A DNA stretch of 64,000 bases from Lachnospiraceae bacterium (GCA_024685005.1 JAIKWF010000024.1:1-64000), one strand, 5' to 3'. Positions 17,179-25,846 are shown, counted from the stretch's first letter. Program-made: numbers and translations. The notes: generated by a model not told the origin, from the letters alone.

Positions 17179-18570
17179 TCACATGCCGCCGGCGTGGATC
17201 AGAAGAACCCAGCTTAAGCTGTAGTAGGTGATCACTGCCACCAGATCGTTTACGGTGGTGATCAAAGGGCCGGAGGCCACAGCAGGATCGATCTTGATCT
17301 TATGAAAGAACATAGGTACCAGAGTGCCTACCATACTGGAGACCACCATGGCGGTCAACAGAGAAATACCGACACAGCCTGAGATCCGGAAGGAAGTCAG
17401 CAGTGGATTGTGTTTGATGAAATAGACGTAGCAGCCGATGAAAAAGTAAGCGGCCGCTCCCAAAACCAGTCCGTTGCAGAAGCCAACCCGGATCTCTTTT
17501 AATACCAGCTTGACCTTCTGGGAGGTGGTCAGATTTTCATCCATCAGAACACGGATGGTAACAGCAAGGGACTGGGTGCCCACATTGCCTGCCATATCCA
17601 GGATCAGGGATTGGAAACAGATCACCAGAGGGATCACCGCTACAACCGCTTCAAAGGTTCCCACTACGGTGGAAACAATCATGCCCAAAAACAGAAGGGC
17701 GATGAGCCAGGGAAGACGTTTTTTCATGCTCTCGGTGATCTTCTCATGGAGGTCTTCCTCTGCGGTAAGACCTGCCAGCTTCGCGTAGTCATCACCCATC
17801 TCGTCGTCTACCACTTCCACGATATCCTGGGCGGTAAGAATTCCCAGCAGCTTATGCTCGTTGTTGACAACGGGAAGGGAATCCTCGGCGTAGTCCTTGA
17901 TACGCTCGATGTTTTCGCTGATCAGATCCTTATCCATCACATAAGGGTATGAGGTACTGATCAGGGTTTCGAGAGGAATATAATCTCTTGCAATGATCAG
18001 ATCCTTCAGATCGATGGCACCGTAATAATCTCCGTTTTCGTCTTCCACATAAATCGTGGAAATGTTGTCATTGTCACCTGCCTGCTTTACCAGTTCGTGC
18101 ATGGCCTGCCGGATGGAAAGGTTGTTTTTGATGACGATAAAATTGGTGGTCATCAGGGAACCGATCTCTTCGTCATCGTAGGAACGGATCAGCTGGATGT
18201 CCCGGCTGGATTCGTCGTCCATGAGACTGACGATCTGCTTCTGGGCATCTTCATCCATTTCCTCGAGAACGTCTACCGCATCGTCGGAATCCATGTGGGA
18301 GAGGACTTTTGCAACCCGGTCCACTTCCAACTCTTTTAAGTATTCATCAACGTCCTCGATATAGGTGAAGATTTCAGCAACACGTTCTGCCCCGAGGATG
18401 GGATAAAGCTTGCGGCGTTCCTCCGGGGTGAGCTGCTCAATGGCGTCAGCGATATCATTTTCATGATAATCGTCCAGTTTTTGCAAAAGCTCCTTGTTAT
18501 CCGTTTCGCTTCGCAGGATCGCAAGCAGCTCCTCTACATAATTGGGTTCCTTTAAGATGTCCTTTTCCAT
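17179..18570 (-). CDS. mgtE: Magnesium transporter MgtE
   Basis: A 463-residue protein from an ATG at 18570 preceded by CAGGAGG; the upstream in-frame ATG at 18633 lies in the leader RNA. It has the full MgtE layout: an N-terminal superhelical domain (about 20-130; DIADAIEQLTPEERRKLYPILG), two CBS domains (about 130-255; MTTNFIVIKNNLSIRQAMHEL and LPVVNNEHKLLGILTAQDIVEVV) and five membrane helices from about residue 285. The pore motif PLVICFQSLILDMAGNVGTQ, with NVGTQSLAVT, is conserved. It is a Mg2+-gated channel that closes when cytoplasmic Mg2+ is high. Expression is probably also controlled by the structured leader 18571-18785. Confidence 0.95.
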   Translation of the reverse strand: MEKDILKEPNYVEELLAILRSETDNKELLQKLDDYHENDIADAIEQLTPEERRKLYPILGAERVAEIFTYIEDVDEYLKELEVDRVAKVLSHMDSDDAVDVLEEMDEDAQKQIVSLMDDESSRDIQLIRSYDDEEIGSLMTTNFIVIKNNLSIRQAMHELVKQAGDNDNISTIYVEDENGDYYGAIDLKDLIIARDYIPLETLISTSYPYVMDKDLISENIERIKDYAEDSLPVVNNEHKLLGILTAQDIVEVVDDEMGDDYAKLAGLTAEEDLHEKITESMKKRLPWLIALLFLGMIVSTVVGTFEAVVAVIPLVICFQSLILDMAGNVGTQSLAVTIRVLMDENLTTSQKVKLVLKEIRVGFCNGLVLGAAAYFFIGCYVYFIKHNPLLTSFRISGCVGISLLTAMVVSSMVGTLVPMFFHKIKIDPAVASGPLITTVNDLVAVITYYSLSWVLLIHAGGM

Positions 18571-18785
18571 ATCTGCCTCCTGAAAGATGAAGGCGACGAA
18601 AACGGCCGCACCGAAAGGGATGCGGCAACGCAAAAAGAAAAGGTGTCAGAGGATCATAGAATCAAAAAAGGTGACACCTGCACAGATTCGCCGCCGTTTG
18701 CACTGCAACTTCGATAATCGCCGTCCGGGCTGTCCATACAGTATCACCTCGCCTTTCTTTTTAGAATCAAGTAGAGTATAACACA
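18571..18785 (-). promoter_or_regulatory. Structured mgtE leader RNA, putative unassigned riboswitch
   Basis: Read on the minus strand, a TATACT -10 box (about 18775-18780) precedes a leader of about 200 nt. A long-range stem GGTGATAC (18748-18741) with GTGTCACC (18677-18670) closes a domain of about 60 nt containing small hairpins (CTGT-ATGG-ACAG, TTGC-AGT-GCAA). The 3' strand of this stem is reused by a terminator (18632-18679), the hallmark of a transcription-attenuation switch. I cannot find the conserved GUCGAGAGACGCC-like core of the M-box, so I do not assign a class. A further hairpin GCCGCA...TGCGGC lies at 18605-18626, before the ribosome binding site. Confidence 0.6.
18632..18679 (-). 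terminator. Intrinsic terminator inside the mgtE leader
   Basis: AGGTGTCA (18679-18672) pairs perfectly with TGACACCT (18648-18641) and is followed by TTTTCTTTTT. Its 5' arm overlaps the 3' strand of the upstream closing stem, so the two folds exclude each other. Confidence 0.75.
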
Positions 18786-18863
18786 AAATCGGGGGTGGGA
18801 AAAGTGAAAAATTCCCCTTTGCGGTAGTAGTATTTGAAAGGGAAATCGTTTATAATAAATTAC

Positions 18864-20354
18864 ATGTATCGCTATGTGATTTTTGATCTGGACGGAACGC
18901 TGACAGACTCCGGAGGGGGCATTGTCAACGCCGTTACGTATGCTATCGGAAAACTCAATATAGAGAATCCCGGACCCGGGCAGCTAAAGTCCTTTATCGG
19001 CCCGCCCCTCAGGGAAAGCTTTGAGCGGGTATTCGGACTGGTGGGGGAGGAAAATGCCGAGGCCATCCGGCTCTACCGGGAATATTACGAAGAAAAGGGA
19101 ATCTGGGAAAATGCAGTTTATCCCGGCATGGAAGGTCTTCTTTCGGATCTGAAAAAAGAAGGATGCGTGCTGGCGGTGGCTTCTTCGAAACCGGAGCGGT
19201 TTGTGAAGATGATCCTTTCCAAATTTGAACTGGATTCTTATTTCAAGGTTGTTGTGGGAGCCCTGGAAGACGGAGAGCGGGATACCAAAGAAGAGGTGCT
19301 GGAAGAAGCATTAAAGCAGCTTCGCAAATCTGAGGGCGCAGCATGCAGACCATCCCAGATCCTTATGGTGGGAGACCGGATCATGGATCTGTCGGCCGCC
19401 ACCGGACTAGGGATCGATACAGCCATTGTAACCTATGGATTTGCACCGGAGGAAGAACTCAAAGAGTTAGAGCCTGCTTACTTTGCGGATGATATGGGAG
19501 ATCTTTACCGGATCGCCTGCGGGAAGAAACCTTACATGCGGTTTTCGGATAAGCCGGCTATCATGAAAACGGTGGAGATCCTGATGCCGCTTCTGATCTA
19601 CTGGGTGATCCAGCTGGGAGTCTTTAATCTTTGCTACGCCGGTATCGTAGCTGCCATGCATCCCGAAGAACCGCTCCTGTCAAGGATCAGGGTTTATCTG
19701 AATGTGGTGGCCACCGTGGCAACCTGGCCCTATCTTGTCCGGGCATATAAAAACAACTGTCCGCCGGAGATTTCGGATGTGACGACGCATCGGAAGAAGC
19801 GGCTGTTTAAAAAGGACTTTTTGCTGATCCTTTCTTCGGCACTGGCTCTGGGACTGGGACTGAATATCATCATCCTGCTGCCGGGAATTGCCGAAAAAAG
19901 CGCCGGCTTTCAAAGAGTGGCGGGGAATCAGTACAGTGTATCCCTTCCCGTGGGGCTTGTGATCTATGGCATCCTGGTTCCGTTTACGGAGGAAGTGCTG
20001 TTTCGGGGAATATTGCAAAACCGGATCATGCGGTATTATCCCAGAGGACTTGGGATCTTTCTTTCCGCTCTTTTATTCGGCTGCTATCATGGGAATCCGG
20101 TACAGATTTTCTATGCGTTTATGATGGGACTTTCCATTTCGCTGGTATATGCCCGTTATCAGCTTTTGGAAGCAACGGCTCTGATGCACTGCGGCGCCAA
20201 TCTGCTGGTCTATTTTTTGTCGAAGCAGGCAGGCTTTTCCGCATCTCCTGTGTCGGCTGCTATGGGAGCGGTATTCGTGGCAGCGGGTCTGGGACTGAAC
20301 TTTTATTTCGCAAAGAGCATGCAGAAAGCAGAGCTGCAAAAAAAGATTCATTGA
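18864..20354 (+). CDS. HAD phosphatase - CPBP membrane protease fusion
   Basis: A protein of about 496 residues joining two families. Residues 1-215 are a HAD-type phosphatase: FDLDGTLTDSGG (nucleophile Asp), VASSKPERF (motif II) and MVGDRIMDLSAA (motif IV), closest to PGP/Gph-like hydrolases. From about 235 onward it is a CPBP (type II CAAX protease-like) membrane protein with several helices and the signatures TEEVLFRGIL, GCYHGNP and HCGANLLVY. No ribosome binding site precedes ATG 18864; a TATAAT box at 18851-18856 would start transcription almost at the ATG, suggesting a leaderless message. TTG at 18834 gives a 10-residue longer form. The substrate is unknown. Confidence 0.85.
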   Translation: MYRYVIFDLDGTLTDSGGGIVNAVTYAIGKLNIENPGPGQLKSFIGPPLRESFERVFGLVGEENAEAIRLYREYYEEKGIWENAVYPGMEGLLSDLKKEGCVLAVASSKPERFVKMILSKFELDSYFKVVVGALEDGERDTKEEVLEEALKQLRKSEGAACRPSQILMVGDRIMDLSAATGLGIDTAIVTYGFAPEEELKELEPAYFADDMGDLYRIACGKKPYMRFSDKPAIMKTVEILMPLLIYWVIQLGVFNLCYAGIVAAMHPEEPLLSRIRVYLNVVATVATWPYLVRAYKNNCPPEISDVTTHRKKRLFKKDFLLILSSALALGLGLNIIILLPGIAEKSAGFQRVAGNQYSVSLPVGLVIYGILVPFTEEVLFRGILQNRIMRYYPRGLGIFLSALLFGCYHGNPVQIFYAFMMGLSISLVYARYQLLEATALMHCGANLLVYFLSKQAGFSASPVSAAMGAVFVAAGLGLNFYFAKSMQKAELQKKIH

Positions 20355-20385
20355 ACATATATAACAAAGAACAGGAGGAAATACT

Positions 20386-20913
20386 ATGAGTGATCTGCAA
20401 CAGGTACTTCGCAGCCGGAGAAGCTGCAGGAATTTCAAGCCGGTCATGCCCTCGAGAGAGGATATTGATCAGGTTATGGGAGTCGGGTTGTATGCTCCCA
20501 CCGGTATGGGAAAACAGTCAACGAAGATCATTGCGGTAACCAACAAAAAGCTGCGGGATCTGATCGCTGATGAAAATGCCAGGATCGGCGGCTGGAAGGA
20601 AGGCTTTGATCCTTTTTACGGAGCGCCTGTGATCCTCATCGTCATCGCAGATGCATCCTGCCCTACGGCAGTTTATGACGGTAGTGCTGCTCTGGCACAG
20701 ATGATGATCTCAGCCCAGGATCTGGGACTTTCCACCTGTTGGATCCACAGGGCCAAGGAAGAATTCGACAGTGAATTCGGGAAAAAGATCTTAAAGGAAC
20801 TGGGCCTTAACGGCAACTTTGTGGGCATCGGTCATCTGGCACTGGGCTTTGCGGCTGAGCCTGCTGCGGCGCCTGCTCCCAGACAACCGGACAGAGCTTT
20901 CTATCTGGAATAA
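20386..20913 (+). CDS. Nitroreductase-family flavoprotein
   Basis: A 175-residue protein with the nitroreductase layout: the FMN-binding N-terminus SRRSCRNFKP (R-R-S-x-R-x-F), APTGMGKQSTKI in place of APSAxNxQPW, and a C-terminal NFVGIGHLALGF segment. It should bind FMN as a homodimer and use NAD(P)H to reduce nitro, quinone or similar groups in the cytoplasm; the natural substrate is unknown. The C-terminus has an Ala/Pro-rich tail (EPAAAPAPRQP). The ATG follows an ACAGGAGGAA ribosome binding site and lies 31 bases after the HAD-CPBP stop, so both may share a transcript that ends at the hairpin at 20938-20977. Confidence 0.9.
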   Translation: MSDLQQVLRSRRSCRNFKPVMPSREDIDQVMGVGLYAPTGMGKQSTKIIAVTNKKLRDLIADENARIGGWKEGFDPFYGAPVILIVIADASCPTAVYDGSAALAQMMISAQDLGLSTCWIHRAKEEFDSEFGKKILKELGLNGNFVGIGHLALGFAAEPAAAPAPRQPDRAFYLE

Positions 20914-20937
20914 GGAATTGATAATAGCAGGAAATGA

Positions 20938-20977
20938 AAATGTCCCGGCCTTTGAAAGACCGGGACATTTGTTTTTT
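20938..20977. terminator. Terminator between nitroreductase and EAL gene
   Basis: AAATGTCCCGG pairs with CCGGGACATTT around an 11-base loop and is followed by a T run on the plus strand. The A tract on the other side lets it also serve the convergent EAL gene. Confidence 0.88.
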
Positions 20978-22865
20978 AGCGTTCTTTTATGGCGGCGGCA
21001 TTTTTGATATGGATAAATGCCAGAAATTCATTCAGAGGCAATGGCTTTGAGAAATAGTATCCCTGAATGTAATCCACACCGATCTTTCCCATGGCGTTCA
21101 GCTGATCGGCTTCTTCGATCCCTTCCGCCACGATCTTAAGTCCCATACTCTGCACCATGCCGATAATGGAATTCATGACCACTTTGGTCTTGTCGTTTCT
21201 GAAATAATCCTGGGTCATATCCCGATCGAATTTTACTATGCTGACAGGCATATCCACGATGTAATTCAGATTAGATTCGCCGGTGCCGAAATCATCCAGA
21301 GAGAAGGAGAAGCCTTTAGCTGTAAGCTTTTCAATGGTTGCGATCACCAGTTCGCGATTCTTAATGGCGGAGGTTTCCGTGATCTCCAGATTCAGAAGTT
21401 TGGACGGAATTTCGTATTTTTCCACCAGCTTTTGCATCTCTTCCGTCAGCCAGGGATTTTCACACTGGGCCACAGACAGATTGATCTCGATATACTCTAC
21501 ACAGATTTCCGTTATGGGATGTTCCTGCAGCATTTCGCACACCTTTTCCGTTACCCGGGTTCCGATGGCTTCCACCAGTCCTGTCTTTTCCGCAACGGGA
21601 ATAAAGTCGCCGGGCATCATGATACTGCCGTCTTTGCGGCGGATCCGGGCCAGGGCTTCGGCAGATACGAAGCATTTTTTCTCAAAGGAATAAATGGGCT
21701 GATAAAATACCTCAACTCTGTCTTCTTCCAAAGCGGAGATGATCTCCTGCCCGATGATCTTGGACTCTTTGATACCGGCGGTGGCAAGATCGTCCAAATA
21801 GAAGAGAAGCGTGTCGGAGGAAGCCAGTTTCGTCCTGAAATACTGATAATACTGGGTGAGTTCATCGGCACTTTTGGCTACCCGGCTGTCAGGTAAGGCA
21901 AAGACCACCGAACCTGTATCGTGTCCGTTCCAGCTAAGGATGAATCGCTCATAGATGCTGCGGATGAGCTCCTCGGAATAATGCTTCAACGGAACGATGA
22001 GTACAAGGTCATTGCCTGTTCCGCGAAAGACCTTTCCCTTAGGAAAGCTTTTTAAAAACCGGCCCATTTCCAAAAGAATCTGTTGTTCCTCCGCCCGGCT
22101 GATGTCCCATTCCCAGGGATTCATCACCACGGCGCCGCCGAAGGGCTTGTTTCCTTCATAGAGATATCGCAGGTAATCATGCATTACATTGGTGGAAAAA
22201 ACATCGATGGTGCGGTCCAGTTCCCGCTCCGGATTTTCCAGAACCATATACAGAACCATCATTCCCACGGAGGTGGCGAATCCGATGAGCAAAAGCTCCG
22301 GGAAGAAAAACTGCAGCAGACCGGCAATGGTCTCGAGGATCATCCATACCCGAACCGCCATTTTTCTGCGCTGGTTCATTTTTTTTCGGAAAATTACTGT
22401 CAGCAGCAAAGTGCTGATGATCAGCGTAGGCGCAAAGATGAACGTAATGGTAGTGGCCGGACCGTAGCTGTAGGTCAGGGATTCGGAAGTATAGAAACGG
22501 ATCGGTGCGGCAGAGATCAAAGCGCTGCCTAGAAGCACATACAGAAAAGATAAAACCGATAAGGCTTTGTTTCGATGCAGGGTATAGATGTCGTTCAGGG
22601 TGTAGGAAAAACCAAAATAAAAGACCCAGATCAGACTGACCAGATAAGCTTTGGATACAATGACGGTCATAAGTGTCGAGGAGCACCATGCATCGGCGTT
22701 GATAACGAATATGGATGCAATATCGAGCACAAGACAAACTAAATTAGAGATCATGGCATAGCTATAGAGCTTTGAACCATAAAACCCCACTGTCTCACGA
22801 CTCATATGAAAGAAAAACAATACGAACAAAATAACCAGTCCGCAGGTTTGAATTTGTATGTTCAT
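20976..22865 (-). CDS. Membrane-bound EAL-domain protein (c-di-GMP phosphodiesterase candidate)
   Basis: A 629-residue protein. The first 225 residues hold about seven membrane helices, a 7TM-type sensor. Residues about 235-370 resemble a GGDEF fold whose signature has decayed (FRGTGNDLVLIV), so no cyclase activity is expected. Residues 375-620 form an EAL domain with SAEALARI, NLSVAQ, LEITETSA and DDFGTGESNLNYI, consistent with active c-di-GMP hydrolysis. Two closing motifs (EGIEEADQL, QGYYFSKPLP) are typical. It has its own promoter (22919-22948) with a near-perfect inverted repeat inside. With the 931-residue protein at 5237-8032 it is the second c-di-GMP enzyme in the window. It is convergent with the nitroreductase gene. 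Confidence 0.9.
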   Translation of the reverse strand: MNIQIQTCGLVILFVLFFFHMSRETVGFYGSKLYSYAMISNLVCLVLDIASIFVINADAWCSSTLMTVIVSKAYLVSLIWVFYFGFSYTLNDIYTLHRNKALSVLSFLYVLLGSALISAAPIRFYTSESLTYSYGPATTITFIFAPTLIISTLLLTVIFRKKMNQRRKMAVRVWMILETIAGLLQFFFPELLLIGFATSVGMMVLYMVLENPERELDRTIDVFSTNVMHDYLRYLYEGNKPFGGAVVMNPWEWDISRAEEQQILLEMGRFLKSFPKGKVFRGTGNDLVLIVPLKHYSEELIRSIYERFILSWNGHDTGSVVFALPDSRVAKSADELTQYYQYFRTKLASSDTLLFYLDDLATAGIKESKIIGQEIISALEEDRVEVFYQPIYSFEKKCFVSAEALARIRRKDGSIMMPGDFIPVAEKTGLVEAIGTRVTEKVCEMLQEHPITEICVEYIEINLSVAQCENPWLTEEMQKLVEKYEIPSKLLNLEITETSAIKNRELVIATIEKLTAKGFSFSLDDFGTGESNLNYIVDMPVSIVKFDRDMTQDYFRNDKTKVVMNSIIGMVQSMGLKIVAEGIEEADQLNAMGKIGVDYIQGYYFSKPLPLNEFLAFIHIKNAAAIKER

Positions 22866-22918
22866 AGGCGTTTTCTCTCTCCGGAAAGTGGCCCGGATAC
22901 TATTATCCCATTTATAGT

Positions 22919-22948
22919 ATTATACTCTTTTGGAAAGAGTTGCGTCAA
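22919..22948 (-). promoter_or_regulatory. Promoter of the EAL gene with internal palindrome
   Basis: On the minus strand TTGACG (22948-22943), an 18-base spacer and TATAAT (22924-22919). The spacer contains ACTCTTT-TGG-AAAGAGT (22924-22940), a possible operator. The rest of the gap 22866-23194 holds the divergent leader of the VanW gene, with GGAGTAG before its ATG; I see no gene or clear promoter for that side. Confidence 0.65.
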
Positions 22949-23194
22949 ATGAGAGTGAAAAAGAGCGAGAAAAAAACGAAAGAAAGCATGTTTCTTGTCA
23001 GAATGCACAAAGCGATATGACGGTATTGTGCAAAATGACGAAAATATGATGGCTTTTCCGTATTTTTTTTGGGAGGGGTTTTTTGAAAGGTAACCTTGCG
23101 GAACCATGGCCTGTTTGCTACATTTATATAGGTAGAAAAAAAGTGTGATAAATTAGGATTCATTTGTTTCGAAGAAACAGAAACGGAGTAGAAA

Positions 23195-25378
23195 ATGGCG
23201 GAGAATGAAAGAACCGCTTCAGCCGGAAAAAACGGCGGTAATAGAGAAAAAAGAATCAGTCCGGAAGCCAGAGAAATGGCCAGATTAAAGGGACTTGACG
23301 TGATCGGCAGCAGTCCGCGGAGCAGATCGAAGGCAACGGTGGCAAACGCAGAGGGCATGCGCAGACAGACTGCGGTAAAAACCGCATCGCCCACGACAAA
23401 GCGCCCGGCTCAAAAAAGCGGATCCGGCAAGACAAAACAAAACACCGGGGCAAAGCAGAGCAGCGGCAAGGGCAACGCCGGCAGCAGCCGGGGAAGCAGC
23501 ACAAGGCAAAGCAGCCCGTCGAAACAGACCGCCTCTGCAAGGCAGACATCCACCGGTACCCAGAAAAGCGGCATAAGGCAAAGCAGTCCGGCAAAGCAGA
23601 CCACCTCTGCAAGGCAGAGTGCAGGCAGCAGTCAGGTAGCCGGTACAAGGCAAAGCGCGGCTGCAAAGTCAAAGGCATCTGCTGCCACGTCCCAAAGAAA
23701 ACCGTCATCCTCCAGACCCGCCGGTAATACCCAGAGGAGCGGAGGGTATTCTGCCGACAGGAGAAAGACCTCTGGTGGCAGGAAGAAAACCGGAAATCGC
23801 AAAAAGAAACAAAACAGGTGGATTCCCTTTGCTGTTGTGGCAGTTTTGATCCTGGCAGCGGCAGGTGTTTTTGCTCTGTTAGTCAATAAATTTATCAAGG
23901 ATTCCCGGATAGACCGCAGTCCTTATGTGATCGTGGACGGGACGGATATCAGCGGTGTCTCCGAAGAAAAAGCGGTTGAAAGCATTATGAAAAAATACCC
24001 CTGGAGTATCCGGGTGGTTTATGACGGGGGAGAATACCCCATTGATGACATCCTAACGCCCATTGTAAAGGATGCGGTAAAGCAGGCCCAGCAGGAGGAA
24101 AAGGTGATCCTGGATGAGCTGGCAGCCGTCAGCTTTCAGGAAAAAGTCAAGAGAATGTTTGATGAGCCCCACAGGGACAGGATCGAAAAAAGTCTGGGAG
24201 ATCTGACCAATACCCATTTCCTTGCTGCGGAGACAGCGGAGAAACTGGGGGCAACCCTGGGAGAAGCGCCGGAAGATGCAACCCTTACTTCCTTTGATCC
24301 CGAAAAAGGCTTTGTTGTAAGTGAAGGCCGGGACGGTAATGAAGTGGATCAGGAAAAACTGGCGGCCGATATCAAGCAGGCTCTGGATTCCGGAGATTAT
24401 ACGGCGCAGATCACCATTTCCATGAAACCGGTGCATCCGACTACCGTGAAGGATGATTTTAAAACGATCTGCAGCTACACCACCAAGACCACGTCCAATG
24501 AAAAGCGAAATACAAATGTGCGTCTGGCGGCAACGGCCATCAACGGCAGCATTATACAGCCCGGTGAGCGGTTCAGCTACAATGAGACACTGGGAAGAAG
24601 AACGCCGGAAAAGGGATATCAGGAAGCGGCAGCTTACTCCGACGGCGTGACGGTACAGGAGTACGGCGGAGGTGTATGCCAGGTATCCAGTACCCTGTAC
24701 AATGCAGTAATTCTGGCGGGACTTGAGACCAATGAGCGGACGGGACATACCTTTGAGCCAACCTATGTAACCCCGGGACAGGATGCCACGGTAAGTTATC
24801 CTCAGCCGGACTTTGTATTTACCAATACCACAAAGCATCCCCTGGGAATCAGAGCCAGCTATGCTAACAGAGTGGTAACCGTAGAGCTTTTCGGAATATC
24901 CACCCTGGAAGAAGGGGTAAAAAGAAAGCTGTTTTCGGAGAAAACAAAGGATATAGAGCCGGTATATGATTATGTGGAAGATCCCACCATGCCCTTCGGA
25001 GCGGAAGAGATCCTCACGGCAGCCACCGGCGGCAGCGTATGGAGAACCTACATCATTACGGAGAAAAACGGAACGGAAGTCAGCCGGGATTACCTGCACA
25101 CCACTTCCTACCGCGGACATAACGGCTCCATTCGTCACAACACCACCAATCCTGCTGCAGGACCGGCACCGGCACCGGCACCTGCACCTCAGCCGGAAGC
25201 ACAGCCGCAGCAGGAAGCCCAGCAAACCGAGCAGAAGCCTGAGGAAAAGCCTAAAAAACCTGAGGAACAGGGAGGCGGAGAAGAGCAGAAGCCTGCCGAG
25301 AACAATGATCAGAACGGCGGTGATCATGACGGCGGCGAAAACAATCAGAATAATGAGAATGGCGGAAACGGAGAGTGA
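23195..25378 (+). CDS. VanW-family membrane-anchored cell-wall protein
   Basis: A 727-residue protein. Residues 1-205 are cytoplasmic, basic and of low complexity, rich in Ser, Gln, Lys, Thr and Ala, with 24-residue tandem repeats. A membrane helix follows (WIPFAVVAVLILAAAGVFALL, about 210-230). The extracytoplasmic part has a region resembling a PG_binding_4 domain and then a VanW domain (about 430-590) with INGSIIQPGERFSYNETLG, GGGVCQVSSTLYNA and THxFEP-like GHTFEPTYVTPG. The C-terminus is Pro/Gln/Glu/Asn rich. VanW proteins occur in vancomycin-resistance clusters but are widespread in Clostridia as wall proteins of unknown activity; no van genes are nearby. It stands alone with its own leader. 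Confidence 0.88.
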   Translation: MAENERTASAGKNGGNREKRISPEAREMARLKGLDVIGSSPRSRSKATVANAEGMRRQTAVKTASPTTKRPAQKSGSGKTKQNTGAKQSSGKGNAGSSRGSSTRQSSPSKQTASARQTSTGTQKSGIRQSSPAKQTTSARQSAGSSQVAGTRQSAAAKSKASAATSQRKPSSSRPAGNTQRSGGYSADRRKTSGGRKKTGNRKKKQNRWIPFAVVAVLILAAAGVFALLVNKFIKDSRIDRSPYVIVDGTDISGVSEEKAVESIMKKYPWSIRVVYDGGEYPIDDILTPIVKDAVKQAQQEEKVILDELAAVSFQEKVKRMFDEPHRDRIEKSLGDLTNTHFLAAETAEKLGATLGEAPEDATLTSFDPEKGFVVSEGRDGNEVDQEKLAADIKQALDSGDYTAQITISMKPVHPTTVKDDFKTICSYTTKTTSNEKRNTNVRLAATAINGSIIQPGERFSYNETLGRRTPEKGYQEAAAYSDGVTVQEYGGGVCQVSSTLYNAVILAGLETNERTGHTFEPTYVTPGQDATVSYPQPDFVFTNTTKHPLGIRASYANRVVTVELFGISTLEEGVKRKLFSEKTKDIEPVYDYVEDPTMPFGAEEILTAATGGSVWRTYIITEKNGTEVSRDYLHTTSYRGHNGSIRHNTTNPAAGPAPAPAPAPQPEAQPQQEAQQTEQKPEEKPKKPEEQGGGEEQKPAENNDQNGGDHDGGENNQNNENGGNGE
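23504..23719 (+). repeat. 72-bp tandem repeat coding for a 24-residue unit
   Basis: Three copies start at 23504, 23576 and 23648, each opening AGGCAAAGC. They encode units of type RQSSPSKQTASARQT. The third copy is diverged. The region forms part of the basic cytoplasmic tail of the VanW-family protein. Confidence 0.75.
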
Positions 25379-25488
25379 CGCTATTTAGTGGATGTGGCAA
25401 GTTATACAACAAGATGTTGTTGCCTGTGAAATATTTGGGCAATCTGCCCGAAATTCTTAATTGTTTATGAATTAGTGCAGAAAACCCC

Positions 25489-25516
25489 TTTACAACAGGC
25501 AAAAAAAGCATATAAT
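25489..25516 (+). promoter_or_regulatory. Promoter of the HPr-like gene
   Basis: TTTACA (25489-25494), a 16-base spacer and a perfect TATAAT (25511-25516). The ATG at 25567 follows an AAAGGAGG ribosome binding site. Confidence 0.75.
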
Positions 25517-25566
25517 GCTAACGTAAGGTATAAAGTATGACATGTCACAAGAAAGGAGGTCGTTTT

Positions 25567-25797
25567 ATGTCAGTACATAAGATCAGACTTCGTACCAGTG
25601 AGGTTAGGGATTTTGTAGCTCGCGCTAGTGCTTGCGACTTCGACATTGATGTTTCTTATAATCATCTTACTGTGGATGCAAAATCAATCCTTGGTGTTTT
25701 AGCGTTGGATTTAAGACAGATCCTGACTGTAAGCTGTAACGGGTACAGTTCTGAATTTGAAAGCTATCTCATGAGCAAATTCGCGCTTGCAAGCTAA
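25567..25797 (+). CDS. HPr-like protein lacking the phosphorylatable histidine
   Basis: A 76-residue protein from the ATG that follows AAGAAAGGAGGTCG; an upstream in-frame ATG (25537) has no such site. The length and the DAKSILGVLALDLRQ segment match the region around Ser46 of HPr (KSIMGVMSL). The N-terminal part (RTSEVRDFVARASACDFDIDV), where HPr carries GLHARPA, contains no His15 equivalent, so it cannot pass phosphate from PEP in the sugar phosphotransferase system. Ser in KSILG remains and could be a target of HPr kinase, as in Bacillus Crh. A regulatory role in carbon control is therefore plausible but is inference. The gene is monocistronic, with its own promoter and terminator, which suggests high expression. 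Confidence 0.82.
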   Translation: MSVHKIRLRTSEVRDFVARASACDFDIDVSYNHLTVDAKSILGVLALDLRQILTVSCNGYSSEFESYLMSKFALAS

Positions 25798-25819
25798 ATA
25801 TGCTAAGATGAAATCGAAT

Positions 25820-25846
25820 GAGCCGCTCCTTTTGGGAGCGGCTTTC
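25820..25846 (+). terminator. Terminator of the HPr-like gene
   Basis: AGCCGCTCC pairs with GGGAGCGGCT around TTTT, followed by a short T-rich tail. Confidence 0.82.

Noticed and set aside
18571..18785. mgtE leader as a canonical M-box
   Set aside because: The conserved M-box core could not be found, so the class is left open rather than assigned.
23504..23719. Regular 72-bp repeats as a CRISPR array
   Set aside because: They are in-frame coding repeats without spacers and lie within the VanW-family gene.
24053..25327. 424-residue minus-strand ORF opposite the VanW-family gene
   Set aside because: Shadow of a well-supported coding region; composition is unlike real proteins and there is no start context.
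23195..25378. VanW gene as evidence of vancomycin resistance
   Set aside because: No vanHAX or vanRS genes are near; VanW-domain proteins are common in Clostridia without resistance.
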